Assembly (NCBI GenBank): GCA_963971405.1
Contig: OZ020488.1
Coordinates: 7,381,261 to 7,445,260 of the forward strand
Direction of reading: 5' to 3'
Length of the DNA: 64,000 nucleotides
From: Psococerastis gibbosa
Lineage: Eukaryota; Arthropoda; Insecta; Psocodea; Psocidae
Shown here: in pieces, positions 1-10,429 of the stretch
Numbering within the stretch: position 1 is the first letter of the stretch
Layout of the letters: each line of letters opens with the position of its first letter
Notes under the pieces: generated by a model
Seen by the model: the letters and a program-made list of their open reading frames with translations, nothing else
Told to the model about the DNA's origin: nothing
Database searches by the model: none
Translations under genes and position numbers: made by a program

Positions 1-1349
1 CACTAGCAGAGTTATTTCTCTCTTGACGCCAAAATTACACTAGGTATATTCAATGTGCCAGACTACAGTAGATTATGTTCAAATTAACCGTACCAATAGC
101 AGGCCATGGCACCCCTAAATGTAATAAAAAAATAATAAATAATGTAAGAGTTTTAGCTAAAACTACTAAAATCACTACGGATGTACCTATCATTTATAAA
201 AAAAAATTGTTCTTGCCCCCCCCCCCAATTAAATCTTGGGTACGGACCTGGCCAACGGCCGAAGAAACCTTCGTCTTGTTGATTGCCGATAAACCACAAA
301 TTCAGTGTCATATATAAAGAAAGCAAGTTGATATAATAGGCCTTGACAGTCCATACTTGTAAATAAATAAATAATAAATAAATAATCACACATTTGCAAC
401 CATACCTAAAAGACCAATAAAATGAATAATATATACCTACTAATAAAATTATATGAAATAAAATAAAATAAAATAATATGAAATATGTCTTTATATTAAT
501 AAAAGGTGACCCATAGAACCACACTCACGCTAACTTACTTTATGACTAATACTAGATATAATACATTATAAGATTTCTTACAAAAAAAAGTACAAAATAT
601 TGGATGGATAGAAGATAGAAAATCTGTGTATTTCTCAACAAAAAAACAAAAACAAAATATGCGAACAAAAAATTACAAGCTGTGTTCCGTCACACCGAAG
701 CATGGGAGGGTGGCACCCCACCATTACTTGATACTTGAGTCATACTACAAAATAATTTGTTACGCCAATCATTTTAGAAAAATATACGAATTGTTATTAA
801 TTGTTACTATAACATGTTATTCTGTTATATCTATCTTGATAATTAGCTATAAAGGGATCGTCTACTTGTATGCGAAATTTCAGTAAGACTTAGAAATTAA
901 TTGAAAGGCTCCGGAGGGCCGTGGAAAACAAATTTCATAATAAATTAAACTTGAACGTTTAACTTTAAATTTCCTAATAACCTTAATAGAATATTATCAC
1001 AAAGGCTTTATTCCTCTAGGCGTGGGGAGAAACTTCAGCGAGATACACCTACGCAGTAAACATAAAACTGAGCGTTAGAGGAGATTATCTGGGATTAAAT
1101 TAATTAATTTCAAAAAGCAGTTTACCGGCTTAGCAACATTTTTTTAATGTTGATCGGGTGCTTTTTATTTATTTGGGATAATCTTCACTGTTATAAATCG
1201 TCGTTATTAAGCTGCTGACTCCATTGCATCTGGTCCGATTAGAGTAATTACTTGATATTTTTCGAATGAAAAATTGCCAATTAAAGACTATTGCTGTAAT
1301 AACCTGTTATCGACCGTTAAAGTTTTTTTTTTAATGTTCCTGCGACTCA
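1..1349. other. AT-rich stretch without recognised gene
   Basis: No coding or repeat family recognised. Short AT microsatellites (TAAA-type near 360-390, AAAAT-type near 455-480) and a C-run near 220. Open frames here are short and not protein-like. Confidence 0.6.
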
Positions 1350-1357
1350 TACTCAAT

Positions 1358-1521
1358 CATGGCCGTACCCAGGGGGGTGGTCCAAGGGGTCCGGACCCCC
1401 CCAAAATATTTTTTTATGTAAACCTGTATTGTTAGAAGAATTGGAATAAATTTATTTGAGTTTGAACAATAAATTACGTAAAAAAAATTGACCCCCCCCA
1501 GTAATCAAAACCTTGGCCTTG
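1358..1521. mobile_element. hAT-type MITE, family 1 (164 bp)
   Basis: Non-autonomous element with inverted termini (CATGGCCGTACCCAG at the left, complement of CCTTGGCCTTG at the right). It is flanked by a perfect 8-bp direct repeat TACTCAAT at 1350-1357 and 1522-1529. The interior carries a G-run just inside the left end and C-runs inside both halves. A second copy lies at 58431-58597 with its own 8-bp duplication. An 8-bp duplication is the hAT hallmark; no transposase is encoded. Confidence 0.85.
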
Positions 1522-1529
1522 TACTCAAT

Positions 1530-2330
1530 TATAATAAAATAGAATTGATGGTATCTAACCATAAGCTAAGTATTGCCGGAAGATATCGTTTATCTCTACG
1601 TTTGTTCTCCTTCTTCAGACACCACGTTCATTCACCCCTCCCCCCTAATTCAAGAAATCAGCAAAGTCAATATAAAAAAATACGCCAAAAAATGCTTGAA
1701 AGCACTCAGAAAAATCAAACATTCAGCAGAACCATTTCAAAAATGCGCGGGAGAAATGGCAAACACATACACATATAGAACCCCTTCAGAGAGACATGTC
1801 AACATCAGTCAAAGAAGCGCGCGCGATTCAAAATGGGCGACCTGTCACCGGCAAGCAATAAATCAAGATATCTCCGGCTGCGGATTCAATTTTGGATTTA
1901 AAGCTGTGAGAAACAAAGCAAGGAAAGCAATGGAAAACATGAGCTGAATTGCAAATGGCGCACGAGCGTTCTTCTCAGTTGTCTACGTATATACAAGTTG
2001 GCTAACTTATAAATGCGAGAAGACACGTTTTCACTCAAAACTTTCAGTCTCAGATTTGTGAGACCTTTACGGGTCGACAGAGTGTTTCCCAAAAAACGAT
2101 ATGACAGCAGTTCTTTTTTTCTATTTTCTATGAGATTTCACTTGGTTCTTTTCCACGCAGCTGAAATTTACGTAAATCATTGATTTTGTCCTTATGAAAT
2201 TTGTTTAAGCAAAAACTTCATTGTCGTTGACAATGAGATTTGAATTATATTTTAATTGTTTTGGAAACTCGAATGATGCTTAAGGAAAGAAGGTAATACG
2301 GAATAATACAAATCCAAAGCATCTTTTATG
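1530..2330. other. unassigned stretch
   Basis: A mildly GC-richer patch (about 1680-1960) holds an open plus-strand frame of about 124 codons, but it lacks an ATG start, domain similarity or splice context. I see no repeat copy elsewhere in the window. Confidence 0.4.
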
Positions 2331-2431
2331 ACAACTGAGCCCTCTAGTATCAAAATCGGCAATCTCCACTAAGACACTTTTGCCAGGAACCGCGAAAAAC
2401 TGTCACCCGGTCCCACACAAGTAGATACCAA

Positions 2432-3650
2432 TATAATAATAATAATAATAAATAAACGTGTATTTACCTCGATCTAATGTTTATACAGTTTTTTATTAAT
2501 AATGGTTGCGCTCCCTCGTACCGTGAGGCGTGTGAGGGTCACGCATTTTCTTGGGCGGCTATTACACTGACAATCCTCAGTGTAATAGCCGCCCAATCTA
2601 ATAAGTGGTAGGCTACAGCCTTACAAGCTTAAAATTACTTAAACATAGTTACATAGACAATATAAAGATATCAATTTAGTGTTTTGTGTTAATTGTTTTG
2701 CAAGTGAGTGTTAAGTCTTAAGTGAGTGTTTTCAATTTGTTAGTTATGTATAGGTTTATTTTTGACTTATGACTGCTTTTGACATCGTATTCTGGTTTGT
2801 TATAGGTGTGCTTAGAGTATATGTTGAAGGCTGATATTGCCTTATATAGCAGACTGTTTCTTGTGCGCGAAAGAGACCATGAGGGTAGTGGGAGTGTTTC
2901 GTATGCATGAGATCTAGTGTTTCAGATATTGACAGACGGACTAACCATTTTATGCGCTATATGCCTCTGATTAAAGGAAAGTAGTTGCTTATTGTATAGT
3001 AGTTCCAGCGGTAGTATATTGCTAGAATTGTAAACTGTGTTTGAGTGCGTCAGCCTGGGTGTTCTCGTAATTGTCTTAAGTGCATAGTTCTGTGCTGTGC
3101 GGAGTGGACGTAAGTGAGTGGTTGCAGCCCCACCCCATACTCCCAGACAGTAGCTTAACTTGGCCTCATACCAGGCCCTATATATTTGTAATAGGGCTTT
3201 CTGGGGGAAAAATTTTGCAAGGTTGTATAGTATCATGTTTATTGGGCGTGGACTGCTATGCAATTTGTTGATATGCTCCTTCCACAACAGTTGTTCATCT
3301 AATTGTACTCCAAGGTAATTCATTACCCGTGTACTACCAATTGTAATGCTGTTATACTTCAAAGCGGGGGTGTCTCAACAGTGGCTCTGCATGAAGGGTA
3401 CATTACTTTTGTTTTTTCTAGGTTCGGGATCAATCTGTGTTGTTTTAGCCAATGCCAATGCATGTCGGAATTTAGTTTTTGTGCGAGTTTATTTGAGCTG
3501 CCAGCTTTGACAATTAGCGCATAGTCATCTGCAAAGTTTAATAATTTATGGGATACTGACAGTTCCGAAAGGGAATTTACGAAGACTAAAAACATAATGG
3601 TCCAAGGCCGCTGCCTTGAAAAATGCCATGTGTAATGGGTTGAGGGGAGC
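2432..3650 (-). pseudogene. non-LTR retrotransposon, 3' part (RT palm to tail), broken
   Basis: On the minus strand the translation gives the reverse-transcriptase block with FQGSGLGP, then the catalytic FADDYALIV. A C-terminal region follows (YLGVQLDEQLLWKEHI, about residue 15 of the second frame) and ends at 2922. Two frameshifts are visible, near 3597 and 3362, so it cannot make a full protein. The 3' non-coding part runs to an ATT-rich tail at about 2432-2455. Motif order fits the Jockey/CR1 group of non-LTR elements. The missing N-terminal half of the RT lies immediately to the right in the opposite orientation (3643-4510). Confidence 0.85.
2551..2596. repeat. perfect 20-bp hairpin (minimal MITE)
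   Basis: TTGGGCGGCTATTACACTGA (2551-2570), a 6-nt loop, and its exact reverse complement (2577-2596). The outer bases match the termini of the fold-back elements at 17131-17315 and 24589-24724 (GGCGGCTATTCC type). It is probably an extreme internal deletion product of that family. It lies inside the 3' non-coding part of the LINE. Confidence 0.8.
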
Positions 3651-4510
3651 TAAGGGATGATCCACAATTTCAAGAGGCTAAGAGTACCCGCGAGTTTTGG
3701 AATGTAGCAAATTCTGTTATCAAACCTAGGCCCAAAAAATTTATAAGCTCAATCAAGATTAGTGGAACCAGCTATGAGGTAGAAGGAAATGGATCATTAA
3801 TTGCGGACCACTTCAACTCCTACTTTGCAAGCATAGCCCAAAATTTAATAGCCAGTAGTGGAATAAGCGGCTCAGATCCTTTACCTGAAATAATAAAACA
3901 GCCATATTCAATGTTCTTCCCTTCCCTTACCTTAAATGAGGTAGATCTAGCAATAAAAAAATTAAAAAAGAAAAGATCGTCAGGGATTGACTGTATTACC
4001 TGCGAAATGCTTAAAGAATGCAAGGAACCCCTACTACCAGCCCTCCACCACCTGTTCACCCTCTCTTTGTCCCAAGGAAAATACCCTGAGGGACTCAAGC
4101 AAAGTAAAATAGTACCTATCTTTAAAGAAGGGGATCCCTCACTAGCATCACAATACAGGCCCATCCATGTACAACCAGCGATTGGAAAATTGCTGGAAAA
4201 TTGCGTTCAAGCAAGGCTTCTTAAATATCTGTCGACCACGGGATTTTTATCACCAAACCAGTTTGGCTTTCGGGCAGGACGGAGTACAGAGCTAGCAATT
4301 TTTGAACTGACAAAAACAATTTTGGATTCATTTGAAAGAGGAGAAAAAACAGCAGTCCTACAAATAGACCTAAGCAAGTGTTTTAACCTTATTGATCATA
4401 CAGTAATGATAAACAAATTAAAACAACTTGGAATCCATAAATCTTTACTTCGATGGTTTCAATCATATTTTTTCTGGACGAAAGCAAGTAGTACAAATAA
4501 TATAATATAA
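3643..4510 (+). pseudogene. non-LTR retrotransposon, RT N-terminal half, inverted piece
   Basis: Open plus-strand frame without a true start. It shows typical non-LTR RT blocks: AIKKLKKKRSSGID, then SKIVPIFKEGDPSLASQYRP, then NQFGFRAGRSTELAIF, and finally the first catalytic block VLQIDLSKCFNLIDH, where the usual AFD is CFN. It continues to WFQSYF, where a frameshift in a T-run precedes SGRKQVVQ and a stop. The next expected block (the QGS motif and ADD) is on the opposite strand to the left at 2922-3650. The two pieces therefore look like one element with its 5' portion inverted. Confidence 0.85.
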
Positions 4511-4673
4511 TTTGTTATGAGCCATTATTAGTACCAGAATGTTGATTTTGACACTGAAATTTTTTTTCATCAGATGCGTTTTTTCACAAGGAATCTAAAC
4601 TCGAAATCTAAAATAAAGTGGAGTTTGCTGATTTTGATACTAGAGGGCTCAACTGATGTATTACATTACAATA

Positions 4674-4806
4674 GCATACATAAACAATTAATGGATCAAC
4701 TGAAGGACCCAGAAGCTCGAACATATCAAGAGCTGAATAAGAAAGCGCAGGGTCGAGAGAGCTGGAGGATTATATGAAGGAAGTTGCTGCCAACCAATCA
4801 TTGAGA
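4674..4806 (+). pseudogene. LINE C-terminal fragment
   Basis: The frame reads RTYQELNKKAQGRESWRII and then LLPTN before a stop. The same ending (YQELKRKIEDRVNWRTI, LLPTN) occurs on the minus strand at 31923-32095, and a related one at 25412-25684. This is the tail of RTE-like reverse transcriptases, followed by a GAA-rich end near 4866-4876. No upstream RT is present. Confidence 0.6.
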
Positions 4807-4995
4807 TAATGACCTCGGAAGAAGAATGTATCGCTTTGTGGTTAAAAGTTTGGTCAATTCAGATTAAAGAAGAAGGGATTTTCTGATAAACATAAAAATG
4901 CTACAGGCTAGGTGTTTTACAAAATTTCTCCAGAAAGCTTTCACTTTAAATTAATTTCAGGTTAAGTACCCATTCAAGTTAACATGCGTTGGCTT

Positions 4996-5315
4996 ATCCG
5001 AGTTTACTCGAAAATGCTTGTAAAGTTATAAGTTAGTATATAGATAGATAATATGAGTAATTCCATAATAAATAATTTTCCTATGGTTTAATATTGGATA
5101 CCTCGACATCCGCTATCTCAAAGCACTGAAATGATCGATGGGATTGCATATTCTATAATACTCTAGGCAGACAAACAGACATTTCGTAAAAATCACTTTT
5201 TTGAGTTACTGCAACCTCAAAACGTGTAAATCCGCTGAAATTTCGGAATCGAACATTTTGACCATCACAAAGCTTTCCTTATATCGGACTACACATAAAT
5301 AGGAAACATTACAGT
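4996..5315 (+). repeat. R1 repeat, internally deleted copy
   Basis: The left end (CCGAGTTTACTCGAAAATGC) and right end (AAAACGTGTAAATCCGCTGA, then AAAGCTTTCCTTATA) match the longer R1 copies. About 550 bp of the middle, including the G-run, is missing. Confidence 0.75.
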
Positions 5316-5319
5316 ATCA

Positions 5320-6460
5320 GTATCATCATAGATTTAAAAGCAATATTCTGCTTTCATAGAAACAATCTCAGAACTGTTACCTGAAATCCCATGAAAAACA
5401 GTTCAAAAATGATAAACCCCATCTCTAAAATAGATGATATTTTTAGGATATAAGCTTTCCAACTTCATCCCCCCTCCCCCACATAGATAAGTAAAGAGGA
5501 AGGAGCCATGGAGTGGGAGTGAAGGAAGTCACCCCTGCCCCCCCCCTCCCCCCAAAAGAGATACAAGCCCGTTAACAACTCAGGAAACACCATCGAAGGC
5601 GAAGAGCGGTCGATATGAACCCATCAGCCGAAATGACTTCATAAATAGCCGCGCGTGAATAAAATGACGCCTTTTCTAAAAAAAAAAGGGAATCATTTGC
5701 GCGGGAAAACATGGCGCGTTTATTTTCAATTTCCACGACCGGATGTAGTCCGCGGACGCGTTGTTTCCGTGTCCGGCGCCATTTACAGGGTGGGTGCATC
5801 ACATTGAAACTACTGATATTATTGATTATGTAGTATTATTGTCATGCGATTTGGTGTTTTAGGGTGATATGGGTTTTGAGGAACTGTCTGTAATGTTGTT
5901 AATGTTTTTTTGAGCTTGTTAATGGCTTTAGTAAACATATATGCGGAAGCACCTACTGTACATAGCCAGTATTTCTTTTCCTTTTCCTGTACCCCCCCCC
6001 CCCCGCCCGTGGAGTACTGGATTTACCCTTTGAGCCCAGGGCCAATGCAATAAGAATAAATAAGTCGAAGTCTCGAAGATGAACTTCCTAATAACCTGCT
6101 ACGTTGTGGCAACATTTTAAAAAACTTTCCCATGGGTATGACAGCCGGTCCCCTTGTTTTCCAGGATATTGTAAGTCTGTAAAATCTCAACTTTTCACGG
6201 AAATTCATTTTTTCAACATGCAGCAATACGCCGTTTACAGGTTAACTTTACGCCAGGAATAGTATTAAATTCTTATAAATTTAATAAACTCCAGGGTGTC
6301 GCGTGACAGCATTAAAATAATTTAACTTAACAGCTATCCACACGCATTGTTTCATTTGTTTTTAATAAGAGAGTGAAAAATAGGAAAGAAATTCAAATTA
6401 ATAAATTATCGGAATACCAGAATATTACATTTTTCTTTTTTTTATACAAGAATATTCGCA
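5320..6460. other. unassigned stretch with a CpG-rich patch
   Basis: Bases 5575-5790 are locally rich in CG dinucleotides, unlike the AT-rich surroundings. Short open frames exist on the minus strand, but no domain or convincing splice pair was seen. C-runs occur at 5538-5555 and 5992-6004. The patch could be a promoter or first exon, or a fragment of a GC-rich repeat. Confidence 0.4.
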
Positions 6461-6462
6461 CA

Positions 6463-6600
6463 GAAACAATGTAATGAATAACCTCTTCAGTCGCCTCTGT
6501 AGGTATTACCTGTGTTGAGTTACGACAGGTTACCAATCGCATGGTATGGACAAGTACAAACAAGTTACCACTATGCCATCGAAGGCAGCTGCATTGTTTA
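6463..6600 (-). mobile_element. SINE-C copy
   Basis: The reverse complement carries the SINE-C signature: a GTAC-type 5' region, then GTTGAGTTACGACA read on plus, then CAGTCGCCTCTGTAGG and a TTCATT tail. Six copies are present in the window. The 5' part resembles a tRNA-like A-box, but the B-box is weak, so the SINE assignment is an inference. Confidence 0.6.
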
Positions 6601-6609
6601 ACTATTGAA

Positions 6610-7200
6610 CGAAATCGGATAAGTTAACTTATTTTATTTCAGGACAGAATTTTATTTACGCTTATGGTGACTTAGCAATTACTGTGTATTTGTTTCAATT
6701 CGAAATTTCGAACCCACAATCTACGCCTAACGTGCTGTTGATCCAGAAATAAATAGAGCAACAATGCTTCAGTGCTACAGTAACACAGGGTAAATTGGAT
6801 CCAACTTAGTACTTCTAGAGTTTAATGGTTGTAGAAGCAGTTGGTCGCACCTATCATCTATCAGAATCGTAAATTTCACTTGGCTCATACACTATTGAAA
6901 ACCGGTTCCGAACAATAAGGATTTCTACTAGCAGATCAATTTCGTTTCTCCAAAGCTATTTCCTTGAACTCCCAGAACTGTTACGTGATAAAACTCGGAT
7001 CTTTGGAATGTGCCTCTCATCCCTTCTTGCCCCTTACCCCTCTAACCAACCTATTGTCCAGGGGGAAATTCCACTTTACTATTCTCACCTCCTATACCCA
7101 CTATTTTCATTATTTACCACTAGCCAGCTTGTGTAATCGGCAGTTTGCAAATATTTCAGCGACTTCTCTAGCAAATTTAAGGGGTATGAATTTCTGCCGA
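6610..7200. other. unassigned stretch
   Basis: No repeat partner or gene recognised. A pyrimidine-rich part at 7010-7130 gives a short open plus-strand frame without features. Confidence 0.4.
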
Positions 7201-7211
7201 TAATTATTAAC

Positions 7212-7395
7212 TACGACTGACTGTGGTGTTGGCGAAAGCAAAGGCCACAAGGTAAAAGACCCATCGGCAGACCGAGGACAACCCTCGAGCAAAGAGTCGA
7301 ACAACTCGCCGGAGCAAGATGAGAAACCATCGCCCAGCTCAACACGTTAGTGTCCGACAGCGTCGAGTATAAGAAATGGGTCTGGGCGACATTTC
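7212..7395 (+). pseudogene. probable LINE C-terminal fragment (GRPRT type)
   Basis: Translation gives GRRPIGRPRTTLEQRVEQLA-like sequence, then a stop, then AQLNTLVSDSVEYKKWVW. A second copy sits at 22779-22940. The basic GRP-R-W-like block followed by a W-containing tail is typical of the C-termini of several non-LTR RTs. The family is not identified. Confidence 0.4.
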
Positions 7396-7404
7396 ACATG
7401 AATC

Positions 7405-8265
7405 TCAACCAAACAACTCAATTGATCATGAAGCCATTATTAGGCATGAACGGGCCATGTTTAGTTGGGAATTGAACAACGGGCACCGGGTATGATGTGA
7501 AATGAGAAATGAGAGAGATCTAACGCATCGAGATCAATGATCGATCATTTCAGCACACACATATTATCTTAATCAAACCAATCTACAACGAAATTGGCAA
7601 TGAACTCCTTCCTACCTATGCAAATAAAATTCTCCCTCCGAGATGAATGCAGGGTTATTAATTCCTTATAGCCGTAGCAGCAGTGACTCAATGCAATATA
7701 GTGCATCATTCTCAGCCAAACCGAGTTGCAATGAAATTTCCAAGTGTCCATAAACTCATAAATTATGACGATTTCACATTGTTCCCAACCAAATTGAACA
7801 TGGGACCATTACGAGGCATCAACGAGCCATGTTTAGTTGGGAATAGAACAACAGGCAGCAGGACTGATGTAAAATGAGGGAGATCTAACGCATTGAGATC
7901 AATGATCGATCATTTCAGCACACACATACACACACACATTATCTCAACCAAACCAATCTACAACGAAATTGGCAATTAACTCCTATCTATTCGTTTAAAA
8001 TTCTCGCCTTGAGATGAATGCTCGGTCATTCTTTGAAGCAGTAGTGTAGCAATGGCTCAATGCAATGAAATTTCCAAGTGTCCAAAAACTCATAAATTAT
8101 GATGATTTCACATTGTTCCCAACCAAATTGAACATGAGGCCATTACGAGACATGAATGGGCCATGTTTAGTTGGGAATGGAACAACAGGCAGCAGGACTG
8201 ATGTAAAATGAGAGAGATCTAACGCCTCGAGATGAATGCTCGGTCATTAGGCCTCCTTGGGGAAT
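7405..8265. repeat. local tandem repeat, about 334-372-bp unit, 2.5 copies
   Basis: GCCATGTTTAGTTGGGAAT recurs at 7454, 7826 and 8160. The surrounding text (AACAACAGGCAGCAGGACTG, GAGATCAATGATCGATCATT) repeats with point differences and small indels. A short CA microsatellite near 7919-7935 occurs in only one unit. No coding signal. Confidence 0.8.
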
Positions 8266-8340
8266 TCCATCCCGCGGTAATGACGAGCCATCTACTTCAG
8301 CATTCCTTATCATCTACTCCACATCTATCATCATCTATCC

Positions 8341-9520
8341 TTCAAATATAATCTTCCACTTTTCCTTTCTTGACATTTTTGCCAGACGAATCCCTATTGT
8401 CGGGTTGCGAATTTTTTACGATTCGCTATATTGGTTGCGATTTGATCAATCACAACTGTATTGTGGTTTCGTTAAGGTTATATCTTGTTGTTTTCAGTAA
8501 TTTTAGCAGAAGTTATTAATATGTCTACTGAGAAAGTCTTCATGATTTAAGTATAATTTAATAACATGCAAGCAGATGCTTCAATAAAGTCTTTCAATTA
8601 AGAGTGTACAGCCCGTAGGAAATTGGCAGCCCGAAATGTAATACTTTTTATTTTTTCTTTCATTAGCTGAGCATGTTATTAAAGATTTAGCTCATCAAAG
8701 CTGTAGAAGAACACATCATGCATCATATTATAAGATATTTTTAATTTTCGAAATTGTAGTTTTTTCAGAAACATGCAAATATTTTATAAACAACAACTTT
8801 TCACGTATTAACGATTTTATAAAAAAAAAACTACAATTTCAAAAACTAAAAATACCTTATTATATGATGCATGAAGTACTCTTCTACAACTTTGAGGAGC
8901 CAAATCTTTAATAACATGCTTAGTTAATTAAATAAAAAATAAAAAGTATTAAATTTCGGGCTGCCACTTTCCTACGGGCTGTACACTCTTAATATATCCA
9001 TAGACTATTTATAGTGTGACACATGTGAACGATGATTGGGTGAAGTGTAAAAGAAACGCCAGGTTGTGTAACAGATACCTATTTAATGTAGTAATAAAAA
9101 TCCTTCAAATATAATCTTCCACTTTTCCTTACTTGACATTTTTGCCAGACGAATCCCTATTGTCGGGTTGCGAAATTTTTATGATTCGTTATTTTGTTGC
9201 AATTTGATCAATCACAACAGCACAACAGCTGTATTGTGGTCTCGTTAAGTTTATCTTGTTGTTCTCAGTAATTTTAGCAGAAGTTATAAATATGTCTACC
9301 GAGACAGTCTTCATGATTTAAGTTTAATATAATAATATGAAAGCAGATGCTTCAATAAAGTCTTAGTACAATTAATTAATCCATAGGCTATTTAGCCCAT
9401 TGCTATGGGACACCGGTGGGTGACCACGTTTGACACATGTGAACGATTATTGGGTGAAGCTTAGAAGAAACGCCAGGTTGTGTAACAGATGTCCCATTTA
9501 ATGCGCTAATAAAAATACGT
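8341..9520. repeat. two-unit tandem duplication (about 370-415 bp each)
   Basis: The block beginning TTCAAATATAATCTTCCACT occurs at 8341 and again at 9104. Both units contain GACGAATCCCTATTGTCGGG, AAGCAGATGCTTCAATAAAG and ACGCCAGGTTGTGTAACAGA in the same order. Unit 1 is longer only because a 395-bp palindromic element (8598-8992) was inserted in it. Confidence 0.85.
8598..8992. mobile_element. fold-back MITE (395 bp), AGAGTGTACAGCCC type
   Basis: The ends are exact inverted repeats (TTAAGAGTGTACAGCCCGTA at the left, its complement at the right). The arms stay complementary for well over 100 bp and carry ATGATGCATGA-type and AAAAAGTATT blocks. The sister duplication unit at about 9365-9385 lacks it, giving an empty site (CAATTAATTAATCC). 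A second copy at 19960-21290 was split by an R1 element. Confidence 0.85.
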
Positions 9521-9572
9521 AAGAGAAAATAGAAAGAAAAAAAGTTGGAAAGAGAATTGTTATTATTTCCAA

Positions 9573-9762
9573 CATTCCACAAGTGGTTTGGAATCCACTA
9601 TACTCAGGAGGTCCACCCTGTCAGTCAACTCCCCTTCTCCCCGAGGTGAAGGAGTCTGCCCTTAGGGTGCCTCAAGTTAACAAACAGACTCACCCCCCCC
9701 CCCCCCCCCGCCAGGCTGACAGGGTTTCTTAAAGCAGAAGTGCTGAAAGCAGGCGTTGGTGA
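9573..9762 (+). mobile_element. SINE-B, long type, 5'-truncated
   Basis: It carries the 3' two-fifths of the long SINE-B: GAGGTCCACCCTGTCAGTCA, GAAGGAGTCTGCCCTTAGGG, a 20-nt C-run where other copies have a short one, and a CTGAAAGCAGGCGTTGG end. The expanded C-run (about 9693-9712) is specific to this copy. Confidence 0.75.
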
Positions 9763-9999
9763 CATTTCCAATATGGCGAGTTTCGGGCCATTCGGCTCAA
9801 TTTTATAAGTAACCTATACTTTTAGGTGGGGACAAATTTTGACATCATGGCGTAAACCGTACCACTGGCACTAAAAGCCATTAATAAAATGGATGCTATT
9901 TTATTTATGAGTTATCCGTCAGAACCTCCTATATTAACCTTGGCATATTATAATTCTGTTCTGCTTTAACGATTCAAAAAATTAGAAAAAAATACTTAC

Positions 10000-10116
10000 G
10001 GATGTCAAAAGCTGCAGTTTTGGAGGAAAACTGACAGAAAATGAAGACCAGCGGGAGCAGCAACCACCAGGAGGTGCCGCCCGTCATCGCCCTACCCCAA
10101 TTGATGGCATATACCC
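10000..10116 (-). CDS. candidate first coding exon of a secreted or membrane protein
   Basis: Read on the minus strand, a T-rich tract and CCAG acceptor end at 10117. The exon runs 10116 to 10000 and is followed by the consensus donor GTAAGT (9999-9994). The ATG at 10087-10085 has G at -3. The open frame gives 29 residues plus one base (phase 1). It starts MTGGTS, then a hydrophobic core WWLLLPLVFIFC at residues 7-18, then QFSSKTAAFDI, which is a classic signal peptide with a likely cut near the AA. An upstream ATG at 10110 encodes an 8-residue ORF whose TGA overlaps the main ATG (ATGA at 10087-10084), so it could dampen translation. The exon is GC-richer than its surroundings and has no copy elsewhere in the window. 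Downstream exons, expected below 9990 on the minus strand, were not found, and the gene family is unknown. It could still be chance. Confidence 0.55.
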
Positions 10117-10156
10117 CTGGAAAAAAAAATTAGCGATTAGCTGCGAGTCATAGAGC

Positions 10157-10424
10157 GATAAAAAATTGAGGAGCTTGGTTACAAACGTGGCCAACTCCAT
10201 TTTTACACAAAATGGGGTTTTGATCCGACTTTGCAGAAAAGTTTAATGTCCACCTGTGCGTTGTAAAATAAAGTGGCAAAAGCAGCCAGATTGCGCACAG
10301 AAGCGCTGGGAAGTCTAGGATTAGCTATAAACTTAATGCAATTTTCAACAGAAAATCCGCTCTCCTGAAAAATTCTACAACTTGGAGTTGGCCATGTTTG
10401 TAAACAGCCTCCTCAACTATTGAA
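10157..10424. mobile_element. fold-back MITE (about 268 bp)
   Basis: The left arm (TTGAGGAGCTTGGTTACAAA, then CGTGGCCAACTCC) pairs with the right arm (GGAGTTGGCCATGTTTGTAA, then CAGCCTCCTCAA) over about 38 bp with few mismatches. No coding capacity. It lies just upstream, in transcription sense, of the candidate exon's acceptor, so it would be in the preceding intron. Confidence 0.65.
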
Positions 10425-10429
10425 TGTCA

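Larger units (their letters stand above)
2334..4654. repeat. 37-bp inverted repeat bracketing the rearranged LINE
   Basis: The segment 2334-2370 (core GAGCCCTCTAGTATCAAAAT) recurs in reverse complement at 4617-4654 with about three mismatches. Between the arms lie the two oppositely oriented LINE pieces and the RT-fragment region. The arms may be termini of an older fold-back element that received the LINE, or two unrelated copies of a short repeat. No direct duplication was found outside them. Confidence 0.5.

Noticed and set aside
1573..1947. 124-codon open frame as a gene
   Set aside because: Starts at a TTG, no recognisable motif, overlapping frames of similar length.
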